Below are positions 1 to 8,291 of a stretch of 64,000 nt of DNA, in pieces. Under the pieces are notes generated by a model, which saw only the letters and a program-made list of their open reading frames with translations, did not search any database and was not told where the DNA came from. The DNA comes from Microseira sp003486305. Its GTDB lineage: Bacteria; Cyanobacteriota; Cyanobacteriia; Cyanobacteriales; Aerosakkonemataceae. Position 1 is the stretch's first letter, and every line of letters begins with the position of its first letter. Both the position numbers and the translations under genes were made by a program. Location: positions 1 through 64,000 of the forward strand of contig DALYJX010000001.1 of the NCBI GenBank assembly GCA_031969655.1. The letters are read 5' to 3'.

Positions 1-123
1 ACACAACCAGAGCTTGTCCGCCCACTATGGGAAAACGAGCAAACACAACCAGAGCGCGTCCTTCCCTTATGGGAAAGAAACGCTAAGCTTGATCAAGAAA
101 GAAATAATTATCGGGAGAGATGA
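1..123 (+). CDS. C-terminal end of an unidentified protein (5' partial)
   Basis: The frame starting at base 1 is open for 40 codons and stops at a TGA at 121-123. The visible residues contain two copies of a short motif, TQPELVRPLWE and TQPERVLPLWE, followed by a charged tail ending in NNYRER. At DNA level these are two imperfect direct repeats near 1-35 and 44-78. The stop overlaps the ATG of the next gene as ATGA, so the two are probably co-translated. The protein cannot be named from 40 residues. Its position just upstream of the coupling ATPase suggests it belongs to the transfer region, which is inference. Confidence 0.6.
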   Translation, partial: TQPELVRPLWENEQTQPERVLPLWERNAKLDQERNNYRER

Positions 124-392
124 TTGTGCAAAGAAAAAATTGGGTGAAGACCATAATCAAGGGAATACTAATGTTCGGTTTAATTGGAAGTTATGCAATA
201 ATTTATATTCCCATGTGGCTACTCAGTGGTTTTACCGCACAATTCAATACCAACGTGGGGTTGTGGGGAGAATTTTTCCGAACAGAAGAAAGGATAAAAA
301 GAGACAGATTACACCGGGAAGAATTACGGGGAAATATGAATCTTATTGACAAAATTTTTCTGGCACTATTTCGCTTGATAAAAAACTGGTAG
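120..392 (+). CDS. Small membrane protein upstream of the coupling ATPase
   Basis: This 90-residue protein has one clear hydrophobic stretch at about residues 13-36 (GILMFGLIGSYAIIYIPMWL), preceded by basic residues and followed by a polar region and a short amphipathic C terminus. The ATG is preceded by a GGGAGAG ribosome-binding sequence and overlaps the stop of the gene before it (ATGA). About 100 bp downstream lies a VirD4-like ATPase that lacks its own N-terminal membrane segments. This protein may supply that membrane anchor, but no family was recognised and the idea rests on position only. Confidence 0.6.
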   Translation: MIVQRKNWVKTIIKGILMFGLIGSYAIIYIPMWLLSGFTAQFNTNVGLWGEFFRTEERIKRDRLHREELRGNMNLIDKIFLALFRLIKNW

Positions 393-491
393 TAGAGCCT
401 TGAGTTATTCACAAAATAGCTAAGCTACCCTCGACAGTAAAAGTCAATACAATTCAAGTTCAAAACACCTAACTAATCAAGTAAAAATTCA

Positions 492-1928
492 ATGGTTAAG
501 ATTCTTGGCCCCAATGACCGCTCACCGCGTCCTGATAGACATCATGACTATATGGACTATCGAGGCGTTGCGGAAGAACGTGAAGTCAAGGATCTATATA
601 ACGGTGTCGTAAGTCTAGGGCGCTACTTGCATCCTCATGGCAAGCAGGGACGTGAATTGTTTATGCCTGTCGAGATATTAAAACGCCACTCCGCCGTGAT
701 TGGTCGAACGGGAGCGGGTAAAACAGAGGGTATTATAATTCCTTGGGTTATAGGGTTGCTAAAAAGTGGCTACAGTGTTGTAACAGTGGACGTTGTGGGC
801 AACCTGGTAAACCGCCTCAGCAATGAAGCAAAAAAATTAGGTTGTCGAGTTTGGTATTGGGATAGCGGTAATCCAACTTACTCAGATTCTTGGAATTGGT
901 TAAACGAAATAAGTTTATCTGATGACAATGATGTGGAAGAGGCGATATACAGCATATTAGGACGCCCTAATCCCAACGATCCACAAAGGTTTTTCTATGA
1001 GAGAAACGTGCGTTGGTTACGAGCATTAATTCCGATTGTTAAGAAAGTTTATACCTATAATGCTAAACCTTCTAACCTTCAGCGCATTGTTATAGATCAA
1101 AATGCCCTCCGCAACTTATTTCGCCAGTATCCACAAATTCAGAAATATGACATTAATCTTGGCGATTTGTTTGCTTTTAGCTCCAATGAACACTCGCGAG
1201 CCGTTTCTGAATTATTGAATCCTTTAGATGTTTTTACTAAAGACTCTGTTATTCATATTAGCGAACGGAATGATTTTTTGCTTTCTGATATTGATACCAG
1301 ACCGACATTATTAATTCTTGGCTATACTCCAAAAAACCATCAATCAGCTCAACTCACTAGCTTGATACTCAATCAACTATTTAATCATGTTTCCCGTCGC
1401 TCTAAAGGCAAAGTAGGTAAGCGACTACCCCTATATTTTGTTATTGATGAAGCTTCTTCTCTTCAGGATAAAATCGCCTATGAAGAAGTGTTAGCAACTG
1501 CTCGTAATGCTGATGTTGGTATTTGTTTAGCTGTTCAAGATATAACTCAATTTGGTGATGAACGTAAAGCTACAGAAGTTTTAAGTAATTGCAACACTAT
1601 CATAGCCACTAAGGGTGTTACTGACAAGGTTGCGGACTACCTATCCAGGCAGATGGGATTACGACGAGAACAGCAAATTAGAGTAACTCAGCAACGGACT
1701 CTGGCTGATGATTTTCGAGATATCGATCGGGGAAATTCTTTCTTTGGGGTTGTACTCGGAAGTATGTTTTCTCCACCTACAGCAGTTGATACTGTTGAAG
1801 TTCCTGTGTTGGGTAGTCGCGAAATCATGCACCCTCCAGTTGGACATTATCCAGCTGTGGTGCTATCTTCACCTGTGACTAATAAACCATTTATTGTGGA
1901 TTTGGATACAGCAGTGAGAAACATATAA
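492..1928 (+). CDS. VirD4/TraD-like type IV coupling ATPase
   Basis: This 478-residue protein has a Walker A motif GRTGAGKT at residues 71-78 and a Walker B segment (YFVIDEASS, Asp near residue 319). The order of elements and the text around them fit the VirD4/TraG coupling-protein family, which brings the relaxase-DNA complex to the secretion channel. Typical members are 550-750 residues long and start with two membrane helices. This one starts close to the ATPase core and has no hydrophobic N terminus. The ATG at 492 is the first in frame. The rest of the secretion system is encoded at the other end of the window (52972-62693). Confidence 0.85.
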   Translation: MVKILGPNDRSPRPDRHHDYMDYRGVAEEREVKDLYNGVVSLGRYLHPHGKQGRELFMPVEILKRHSAVIGRTGAGKTEGIIIPWVIGLLKSGYSVVTVDVVGNLVNRLSNEAKKLGCRVWYWDSGNPTYSDSWNWLNEISLSDDNDVEEAIYSILGRPNPNDPQRFFYERNVRWLRALIPIVKKVYTYNAKPSNLQRIVIDQNALRNLFRQYPQIQKYDINLGDLFAFSSNEHSRAVSELLNPLDVFTKDSVIHISERNDFLLSDIDTRPTLLILGYTPKNHQSAQLTSLILNQLFNHVSRRSKGKVGKRLPLYFVIDEASSLQDKIAYEEVLATARNADVGICLAVQDITQFGDERKATEVLSNCNTIIATKGVTDKVADYLSRQMGLRREQQIRVTQQRTLADDFRDIDRGNSFFGVVLGSMFSPPTAVDTVEVPVLGSREIMHPPVGHYPAVVLSSPVTNKPFIVDLDTAVRNI

Positions 1929-1972
1929 TTAATTTTATATGCTACGGTTTCAATGATACAGTGCTGAAATCA

Positions 1973-1988
1973 ATATGCTAAAGCATAT
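1973..1988. terminator. Short hairpin between convergent genes
   Basis: ATATGC, loop TAAA, GCATAT form a 6-bp stem in AT-rich DNA between the convergent coupling ATPase and kinase genes. It may act as a weak terminator. The stem is short and AT-rich, so support is limited. Confidence 0.3.
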
Positions 1989-2005
1989 ATTATATAAATT
2001 TAATT

Positions 2006-4310
2006 TTAAGGTATTGGAACAGGAGGATTAAAACCCACAGGAGTTAATATATCAATACAGACATTAATCGAACCTCCTTTCCCCCAAAAGTTTTTTCTTT
2101 CGTACTTACAGGGTGCTGTTTTTTGATTTTTATAGTTGAGTACAGGCTTTCCTTTTTTGTCATAATTACCATAATATTTTATAACCCCATAATGCACAGG
2201 ATAATATTTACCAGGCCGCTGTTTCATATAAAATTTACCATCACATATTTTAATTAATCTGTATTCTTGATCGTAGTATTTTTCTGATGTATAAATATAC
2301 CAACACCAATAAGCCTGCCTCAACCCAAATTCCCTACCGCTTTGATTGCTGTATGTGAAATCATCAGTAATATATAAATATTTCCAAGCTATTGGCCCTT
2401 GGGTATGCTTCCAATATTTTCCTGATAAACTAGGATCTAAATTTTCCCAAACTCCTGATTCGTCGATCACCATACGTTCTCCTTGCAAAATTTCAGTTTG
2501 TGTTTTTTTAGAGATAGCTATTTTGACAATTGGTTCAATCTTGTAGCGCCAATATTGAATATTAGGTAGTTTTTCATACGCCTCAGTAACCGCTTGCCAT
2601 TTTTGCTGTTCCAAATCTTTTTGAGCTGCATCAAATAATTTTGAAGCTAATTCCCAATCTTTTTGCCACTGACTAATTGTTGCGTTAGCTTCTTGACGCA
2701 ACCTAGAAGTTTGAGAAGTATTAGGAATGTGTTTAAGTATAATAATAGCTGACTGAAGTTGGCCTTTTTGATATTGTTCAGTCGCCGATGACAATATATG
2801 TTTGCCCCATAAATTAATTAAACTACTTGCTTCATTGTAGAGGCGGCTATTTTCCACTCTGACCTTGCTAGCTTCTATGATTGCATTTACAAAATCATCT
2901 TCAGTTGCTAGCTTTTTTGCATTGTTAATCAATGATGCATCTAGAGCCAATCTAGCTTGACAATCAGACAATAATTTTTGAGATTTTTGATAAAATAAAG
3001 GTAAAATATTTTTGATACGACTAATTTCTGTCGCTTGTTTAATGCAATTTTCGTATTGCCTTTCAGTCTGAAAATTACTAAGTTTTTTCAACCCTTGAAA
3101 ACCTTGCCATTGTGGGTATCCATAATTAAACCATGTAGCTATTAACGTAATAGAGAGAGCAATAGTTGACACAACTGTTGAAACAGGTGTTGTGGGTGAT
3201 TTGGCGGCTGTAGATGTGGGCGACAATGGCTGTTGCGTATGGGGGAAAATTTGCAAATGTGGGGGAAGTTTTACCCCGTGTTTTGAAGGAAATGGGTCAT
3301 TTCCCCCCAGTTGCTTGGTGCGATCGCACCAAGGGCAAGCCCTCAAATGACTTCCATACCGATGCTGATTGTTCACCGAACAGGTAACGAGATCTTTTTC
3401 CGCCTCCTCCAGCACCGACAGCCAATTTCCAGCATCTGGGCGTACTCTTGGGTTGTTATGTCCATCCTCAAAACAGCGAATAAACAACTGCCGCAACTTT
3501 GGATGCAGAATTTCAAAAGGGGGTGCAATTTTTCTAGGACGATAGGGTACAGATTTTTTACCGTAAGGGAAGTGGCCTGCTTTAATGCGCTGTTCCAAGG
3601 GAGGCGTTTCACCACCACCAGTAAATTGGCCATCGAACGGGTGCGTTCCTTCCATAAGCAGTTGAAAAATTAGCACTGCCAATCCAAAAAGGTCATGTTC
3701 TGGGCGGCGGTCTATATTGCGGAAGCTCTGACCTTGAAGCTCTGGCGGAGTAAACTCGGGCTTGCCGACAGAGCAGCGGTAAACAACACTCTTGGTAAGG
3801 TCGCGCACCTGAAAGGAATCAGTATCTACCAGTGTTACCCATGATGTCTCACTAACAAGGATATTAGACTCATTCACATCACCGATAACGTAGCCGCGAT
3901 TGTGCAAGTTACGGATAGCAACAGCCAAGTTGTAGGCTGTGCGGTGCAGATAGAGGTAATTAAACAAAGGTGATATATTACGACGAGACCCAGATGCGTA
4001 GAATTCATGGATAGGGTGCATCCCCGCCACCCGTTGCATTAAGAAGCCAACAATTTGCTGACTACCACTGGTGGAAAGTAGTAGGTCAACTGGCCAAGCA
4101 ATCGAAATGTTCCTTTGTGCTGCTAGATTATCAGGTGGGTTAACAAACATCACCTTGAGTTTGTCTGTTTGGGCAGTTGTCAGCTTATTGTCATGGTAGA
4201 CCTTTGCCACCAGGGATGGCTCTTCCAATACCGTATAGATGCACCCCTCACCACCACTGGCTAACTCGCTATTTAAGGTGATAAGTTGTCCGTTGGAAAA
4301 GCGTTTTTTT
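2006..4310 (-). pseudogene. TerY-P type protein kinase gene, 5' end cut off by an IS
   Basis: The frame is open from 4310 to the stop at 2006. It encodes a eukaryotic-type Ser/Thr kinase: glycine loop SGGEG, lysine in VAKVYH, catalytic loop GDVNESN, DTD in place of DFG, and a PPE segment. After the kinase come a zinc-ribbon-like CPWCDR, one membrane helix near residue 350, a coiled region and an uncharacterised C-terminal domain. The original ATG lies at 6830-6832 on the far side of the insertion sequence. Joining 6832-6816 to 4310-2006 gives exactly 774 codons (773 residues). The inserted terminal repeat puts TAG in frame just upstream. The only nearby start is TTG at 4228, which lies after the glycine loop, so a protein made from it would lack the ATP-binding loop. 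Kinase activity is probably lost. Confidence 0.85.
4303..4310. repeat. Target-site duplication, left copy (GTTTTTTT)
   Basis: The eight bases GTTTTTTT directly flank the left inverted repeat and are repeated exactly beyond the right one. Their duplication within the kinase reading frame accounts for the insertion event. Confidence 0.85.
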
Positions 4311-4339
4311 GGCTACCAACCTAAGCCGGGACAGTTGGT
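4311..4339 (+). repeat. IS left terminal inverted repeat (29 bp)
   Basis: It is identical over 29 bp to the reverse complement of 6779-6807. It starts GGCTACCAACCTAAGCCGGG. Confidence 0.93.
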
Positions 4340-4498
4340 AGAATCTTGATTTCAAGGATTTAAGCGGAAAAAGAACAACTTAGAAAGAAATCAATAGTCA
4401 ACAAAACGTACTACAATACTACTTAAGCTAGAAACAGTAATCCCTAGCTAATCAGAAAGAAACATTGATTAAATTACGATAAAGAGCGTTGATTAACA

Positions 4499-5782
4499 CT
4501 AACTGAAAGAGTAAGATTTACGAGGCAGGGGTAATTCACTCATTCGGGCAATTACCCACTCAAATAGCTCGGGAAATTCCTTACCAAATAAGCGTTGTGC
4601 AGCCGTGGTACCATCAGTTCTTTTCAGGCTAAAATTATGAATAACTGTCAATACCTGTAACTGTTTGGTAGAAATACCCCGCCCACAATGATGCAGACGA
4701 GACAAATAACCATTACGCCCCTCAATTGCCGAAGAACTCCTCTGAAATTGAGCGCTTCTTTGCTCGGCCCAACAACGCCAATAGCTCCATTCATCTTGGT
4801 CAAGCTCACTCGTGAAAGGATGTTGTAGCAAACGGCTTAAAGCAGATGAAGATGTTTGCTCATAAATTTTCCTCAAAGCCGGGTTTTTAGTCCGCTCAAT
4901 GACTGAACGCCAATAAAAATGAGGGAGAAAATATCCCAACAGCCAATTAGACATGGCAACATCTATATCTTCTAACTGTAAACTCTCTTCTACCGATTGC
5001 CACCACAGGTTAATCCCCGCCGCAATAGCGGCAATTTGACCGCTAAATGCTTTGATTGCCAAGTCCAGCTTGGCAATTTGATAAGTATGACCCAAAACAG
5101 CTAACTGGGGAAGTTGTTGATAAAGAACAGTTGCGACATCGACTGTAGTTTGAAACCCACTACCATCAATGGCAAAAGGATGAACGGTACAAGTAATTTG
5201 ATGTAAGATATTATGGTAAGCTTGCTGCCCAGTTAATAAAAAATTATACTGCTCTTGCAGAACAGCAATTTGTTGCTGTAATCTTGCCGGAATAGATTGG
5301 TTCTCTCTCGCGTAACTCAAAACCTGACCGTGCCGGTTGCGTAGTTCCTTCTTTAGATGATTTAATCTACTGCCAAACCGAGAGCCTACAGCTTTAGAAA
5401 TACCGCGCATCGCATGAAACAAGTCAGGAATAGAAACACAATTCATCCCTTGTACAGCTAACTGGATTAAAGCTTTAGCTCGGTCGCTGACAAGAGATTT
5501 AACTATTACCTGTTGACCCAGATTTTGCAGTGCTTTCTTCGCTTTTTCACTCCAGGTAAGATATTGCCGTTCGCTACTAAAATCTTCTAAAATAATATAG
5601 CCGGAAACCAAATCCATCAATACCAGTACCAGTTCAGGGAAAAAGGTTTCATCTGCACCGGCGCGGATTTCAATACTCACTGGATGGTTTTTTAACTGTT
5701 GTTGCATCTGTGAAGAGTAATTGAGAAGCAAGTTCTCGCATTTGGGCTTCAATGCGACGCAAGCTAGTTGGGGAAACTCCAA
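4499..5782 (-). CDS. Transposase, C-terminal frame (DDE-type, DUF6399-like)
   Basis: This long second frame carries the catalytic part of the transposase. The segment IRAGADETFFPE probably holds the first acidic catalytic residue and is followed by LVLVLMDLVSGY and SDRAKALIQLA, as expected for a DDE transposase core; a later acidic segment includes AIEGRNG. The first roughly 30 codons of this frame are the shadow of the upstream frame, so the true product is probably a fusion made by a +1 shift near the AAAAAA run at about 5685-5692. No good ribosome-binding site precedes the nominal start at 5782. The gene lies inside the insertion sequence that splits the kinase gene. Confidence 0.8.
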   Translation of the reverse strand: MEFPQLACVALKPKCENLLLNYSSQMQQQLKNHPVSIEIRAGADETFFPELVLVLMDLVSGYIILEDFSSERQYLTWSEKAKKALQNLGQQVIVKSLVSDRAKALIQLAVQGMNCVSIPDLFHAMRGISKAVGSRFGSRLNHLKKELRNRHGQVLSYARENQSIPARLQQQIAVLQEQYNFLLTGQQAYHNILHQITCTVHPFAIDGSGFQTTVDVATVLYQQLPQLAVLGHTYQIAKLDLAIKAFSGQIAAIAAGINLWWQSVEESLQLEDIDVAMSNWLLGYFLPHFYWRSVIERTKNPALRKIYEQTSSSALSRLLQHPFTSELDQDEWSYWRCWAEQRSAQFQRSSSAIEGRNGYLSRLHHCGRGISTKQLQVLTVIHNFSLKRTDGTTAAQRLFGKEFPELFEWVIARMSELPLPRKSYSFS

Positions 5783-6089
5783 TCACATTCTGCAAGCGCA
5801 ACAAATGGAAAAATCGGGAAATTGCTTCACACCCCACCCCTTGTTGAATCCCAAAAATATAAACAGTCGCAAAAACTAATAGCCGCAACCATTGATATCC
5901 CTCTGGTATTTCCCACAGATTGGATTCTGGGTGTAGGTCGCGTCGCTGCATTGCTTGTTGATGCCGATGTACGCTACTCTTAGAAAGAGTGGTAAAATCT
6001 GCTATCTTACGAATAGAGCTTAAACTACTTAGTTTTAGGGCTTGGAAAATCTGAAAACACCGCTGCCGTCGATTCATGCTTGAAGTCAC
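5670..6089 (-). CDS. Transposase, N-terminal frame (helix-turn-helix)
   Basis: This 139-residue frame contains a helix-turn-helix (SIRKIADFTTLSKSSVHRH, about residues 24-42) typical of the DNA-binding end of a transposase, then a helical region (GIQQGVGCEAISRFFHLLRL). It overlaps the catalytic frame by 113 bp. Its last in-frame residues, ATTVKK, fall on an A6 run, and the homologous reading continues in the +1 frame. Either programmed frameshifting or an inactivating one-base indel would explain the arrangement. The sequence alone does not decide between them. Confidence 0.8.
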   Translation of the reverse strand: MTSSMNRRQRCFQIFQALKLSSLSSIRKIADFTTLSKSSVHRHQQAMQRRDLHPESNLWEIPEGYQWLRLLVFATVYIFGIQQGVGCEAISRFFHLLRLQNVIGVSPTSLRRIEAQMRELASQLLFTDATTVKKPSSEY

Positions 6090-6120
6090 ATTACAGTACT
6101 TTAATTTAATATCTTAAGAT

Positions 6121-6145
6121 GGTTCGCGTTATTTTAACGCGAACC
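6121..6145. repeat. Hairpin A flanking the IS passenger gene
   Basis: GGTTCGCGTTA, loop TTT, TAACGCGAACC form an 11-bp perfect stem immediately upstream of the passenger gene at 6163. The same 10-bp stem recurs at 6648-6670 with a different loop. It may act as a terminator, a transposase sub-site or a cassette boundary. Confidence 0.8.
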
Positions 6146-6162
6146 GGCCCGATTTACTAATT

Positions 6163-6621
6163 ATGGTTATGGACAGTGACCCCAAGAGCAGAAGCCCCAA
6201 TCATTCCCCCAAGGTGAGCGCAACCGGCGCTCGTGATTTAGCGGCGAGAGCTGAGCGGATTAAAGAAGCGATCGCACTTTTACAGCAAGAAATTCAGCAG
6301 CTAGAATTAGAGGGTAATATTGCTCCAACTGACACTTGGGTAATGCGCTATAAAGCTCACAGTCGGAAAGGTTACTATTGGTATTACAAATTGCAAGCTA
6401 GAGAGGCTATTTTTCCACAAGCTACAGATAGTAATAAGCAAAGTAAGTACAAACATTTAGGTAAAGCTGGTTCACCTGAACATATTGAGGCCGTAATGCA
6501 AGTAGCGCGTCGGGGAAAGATTGATGCTCTACAACGTGGGATGTCTTCTCTCTATGAGAGTTGGTTAAGTTTATATTCTGAATCTCAACCGGAACCTACA
6601 CCGCCTAATACATCAAAATAA
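6163..6621 (+). CDS. IS passenger protein of unknown function (152 aa)
   Basis: This small, mostly helical protein is encoded inside the insertion sequence on the strand opposite to the transposase. Its N terminus is basic and polar (DPKSRSPNHSPK), followed by a helix AERIKEAIALLQQEIQQLE and an aromatic segment RKGYYWYYKLQAREAIF. No catalytic motif was recognised. It is separated from the transposase and from the IS right end by two near-identical hairpins (6121-6145 and 6648-6670). It could be an accessory DNA-binding factor or a true passenger. Starts at 6163 or 6169 are both possible. Confidence 0.65.
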   Translation: MVMDSDPKSRSPNHSPKVSATGARDLAARAERIKEAIALLQQEIQQLELEGNIAPTDTWVMRYKAHSRKGYYWYYKLQAREAIFPQATDSNKQSKYKHLGKAGSPEHIEAVMQVARRGKIDALQRGMSSLYESWLSLYSESQPEPTPPNTSK

Positions 6622-6647
6622 TCAATTTCCAATTATAATTAATCATA

Positions 6648-6670
6648 GTTCGCGTTACAATAACGCGAAC
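6648..6670. repeat. Hairpin B flanking the IS passenger gene
   Basis: GTTCGCGTTA, loop CAA, TAACGCGAAC form a 10-bp perfect stem identical to the stem at 6121-6145. It lies just downstream of the passenger gene. A second T-rich segment (CTTTTTTGT) follows about 30 bp later. Confidence 0.8.
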
Positions 6671-6778
6671 CAGCTCCTTTAGATTTTTTTCTAAAGGCTT
6701 TTTTGTATTACATAGTTATTGAAAATATCTCCCAATTAAGCCACTTTTTTATCACTCGTTATCTCTGCTCAGTAGGCC

Positions 6779-6807
6779 ACCAACTGTCCCGGCTTAGGTT
6801 GGTAGCC
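6779..6807 (-). repeat. IS right terminal inverted repeat (29 bp)
   Basis: This is a perfect inverted copy of the left repeat at 4311-4339. It is followed directly by the GTTTTTTT target duplication. Confidence 0.93.
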
Positions 6808-6815
6808 GTTTTTTT
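6808..6815. repeat. Target-site duplication, right copy (GTTTTTTT)
   Basis: The eight bases are identical to 4303-4310. Read on the minus strand they are part of kinase codons for the early lysines, so removal of one copy with the IS restores the frame. Confidence 0.85.
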
Positions 6816-6832
6816 AACTGCATAAATGTCAT
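6808..6832 (-). pseudogene. Displaced 5' end of the kinase gene
   Basis: The ATG at 6832-6830 overlaps the PP2C stop as ATGA, the same arrangement as at the VWA-PP2C junction. Translation gives MTFMQLKK before the insertion sequence begins. Joined to 4302 and onward it continues as RFSNGQLITL and then SGGEG, giving an uninterrupted 773-residue kinase. Confidence 0.85.
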
Positions 6833-7620
6833 TTAACCAGTGTGGCCAAAAAGAGCGTCAAATCATCATCCGTTCTTTCTGTAACGCGCGGGGAACGCAG
6901 AAAACCTAATAGCTGCTCTTTTGCCTCCGACTCATCTGTGATGTCCGCCATAAAGCGGAACAGGGGGGAAAAGAAGGGCGCGTGTGGTGTCCCCTCTGGC
7001 ATTTTGAGAGCCAACATTTGCAAACCATCAGAGAAAATGGCAAGATGTGCTGCGACTCCATACCACAAAGACACTTGGGCTGTTTCCAGAGCGTTAGGCG
7101 AGATGAGAAAAGTAGTTTCGTTGATATACTCACCGAGCAGCGGTGCGGTAAGCGCAATAATATTACCTTTGCCATCGCCCACTACTGCTGCACCGTCGCC
7201 CACTTGGGCAGCAGCTACAAATTCGGGTGTGGCGATCGCTAGAATTAGGGTTGTTGCCAAGTCCCGCACCTTCACCTGACGTGCTGCCGCTTCTTGTTCA
7301 ATTGCTATTCGTGCTGATTTGAGAGCGTTAGTCAGGAGAATATGCCAGCCCTTATCATCGTTAGGTAACTCTAGTTTAGTTTCTTGGGAACATATAGTTT
7401 CCACCGCAGTTCTAGCAGCAATGGCAGCACCTACTTGCCCTAATACTGCTGAACCCGCACCGTCAGCAACTACCGCTACTAAAACACCGTCGAACCGGAT
7501 ATCCCAGTGGCAAGCATCCTGACAAGGTTGCCCCCGCTGTTCGTGGCTCGTACCGCGTACCGATGCTGGTACTACCCGCCAGTGACACCTCTTTGTGCGT
7601 GTGTTGCTTGCATTCATCAT
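6829..7620 (-). CDS. PP2C-family protein phosphatase of a TerY-P triad
   Basis: The protein (263 residues from this start) has PP2C metal-site motifs: QDACHWDI near the N terminus, VVADGAGSA, then QVGDGAAVV, with a late acidic segment TDDDLTLFLA. Proteins of this kind dephosphorylate Ser/Thr and in TerY-P triads work with the neighbouring VWA protein and kinase. I chose the ATG at 7620 because it overlaps the VWA stop (ATGATGA) and is preceded by GGGGAGAAG. A longer frame to 7704 would overlap the VWA gene by 88 bp. The kinase gene followed with an ATGA overlap before the IS landed. Confidence 0.88.
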   Translation of the reverse strand: MMNASNTRTKRCHWRVVPASVRGTSHEQRGQPCQDACHWDIRFDGVLVAVVADGAGSAVLGQVGAAIAARTAVETICSQETKLELPNDDKGWHILLTNALKSARIAIEQEAAARQVKVRDLATTLILAIATPEFVAAAQVGDGAAVVGDGKGNIIALTAPLLGEYINETTFLISPNALETAQVSLWYGVAAHLAIFSDGLQMLALKMPEGTPHAPFFSPLFRFMADITDESEAKEQLLGFLRSPRVTERTDDDLTLFLATLVK

Positions 7621-8291
7621 ACTTCTCCCCAACCCGGTGGTGGCAGCGGCACTTGTTCTTCTGGCTTTGATTGAGATACTTTCTGCATACTGGCTGAAAG
7701 CCACAGGAACATATCTTTAAAGTTTAGTCCTTTAAGTTTAATGGGGGTACGTACAACGATTTGAGCGAGTTGGTTCATATCTGCACCCTCTACACCCACC
7801 GCAAAGAAAGCAACACGCTTGCCATTTTCTTCATCTTTAAGGCGACGTGCCGCTTGCTCCACAACCCCATGTGCTTCTCCATACGGCACACCATCGGTAA
7901 TCATAAACACCCAGGGACGATAATAGGCAATTCCATTAGCCCGATAGAGCGCCTTGCGGGCTTGAATTAGATCCAGTGCTTTGTGAATCGCAGAGCCAGT
8001 GTGAGTCAGTTCCTGTGCTGTCAGGGTTGGAGGATCGAATTGGTCAGCAGTCACAAAATCTCGAATCACCCTTACATTGCTGTCAAATGTGACAACAGCA
8101 ACTTCGACTCGTTTTTTGGCGAGATTGTCCTTAATCAAATCATTCTTAAACGTTCTTAGACCTTCGTTTAATGCGGCAATCTTATCGCCCGCCATAGAGC
8201 CAGAGGTATCCAGCAGCAGGATACAGGGACAACGGGGTTCTGGATTTTCGGCAAATTCTATGGCTTCTTCAAGTCTCATAGGTTCAGGCAT
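7617..8291 (-). CDS. TerY-like von Willebrand factor A domain protein
   Basis: This is a 224-residue single-domain VWA protein. The metal-ion adhesion site is complete: LLLDTSGSM near residue 26, a threonine in LTHTGSAIH, and ITDGVPYGE. Size and motifs match the TerY branch of VWA proteins. It is the first gene of the minus-strand VWA-PP2C-kinase operon, known elsewhere as the TerY-P triad and thought to act in phosphorylation-controlled stress or conflict responses. The ATG at 8291 opens onto a 308-bp divergent intergenic region. Confidence 0.9.
   Translation of the reverse strand: MPEPMRLEEAIEFAENPEPRCPCILLLDTSGSMAGDKIAALNEGLRTFKNDLIKDNLAKKRVEVAVVTFDSNVRVIRDFVTADQFDPPTLTAQELTHTGSAIHKALDLIQARKALYRANGIAYYRPWVFMITDGVPYGEAHGVVEQAARRLKDEENGKRVAFFAVGVEGADMNQLAQIVVRTPIKLKGLNFKDMFLWLSASMQKVSQSKPEEQVPLPPPGWGEV

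Larger units (their letters stand above)
4311..6807. mobile_element. Complete insertion sequence, 2,497 bp, with two-frame transposase and a passenger gene
   Basis: The element is bounded by 29-bp perfect inverted repeats (4311-4339 and 6779-6807, beginning GGCTACCAACC) and an 8-bp target duplication, GTTTTTTT. It carries a transposase in two overlapping minus-strand frames (5670-6089 and 4499-5782) and a plus-strand 152-residue passenger gene lying between two near-identical hairpins. The element is inserted nine codons into a kinase gene. The perfect terminal repeats and intact target duplication suggest a recent insertion. The IS family was not identified with certainty; the transposase resembles cyanobacterial proteins usually labelled DUF6399. 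Confidence 0.92.

Noticed and set aside
14..349. 111-codon open frame on the plus strand
   Set aside because: It overlaps the real ends of the 1-123 and 120-392 genes in another frame; its translation is compositionally odd and lacks a ribosome-binding site.
2006..4228. TTG at 4228 as a genuine kinase start
   Set aside because: It lies after the glycine loop, and the frame extends upstream in homologous kinase sequence to the IS; joining across the IS restores an ATG with ATGA overlap.
7617..7704. Longer PP2C start at 7704 overlapping the VWA gene by 88 bp
   Set aside because: The ATG at 7620 overlaps the VWA stop as ATGATGA and has GGGGAGAAG upstream, matching the arrangement at the next junction.
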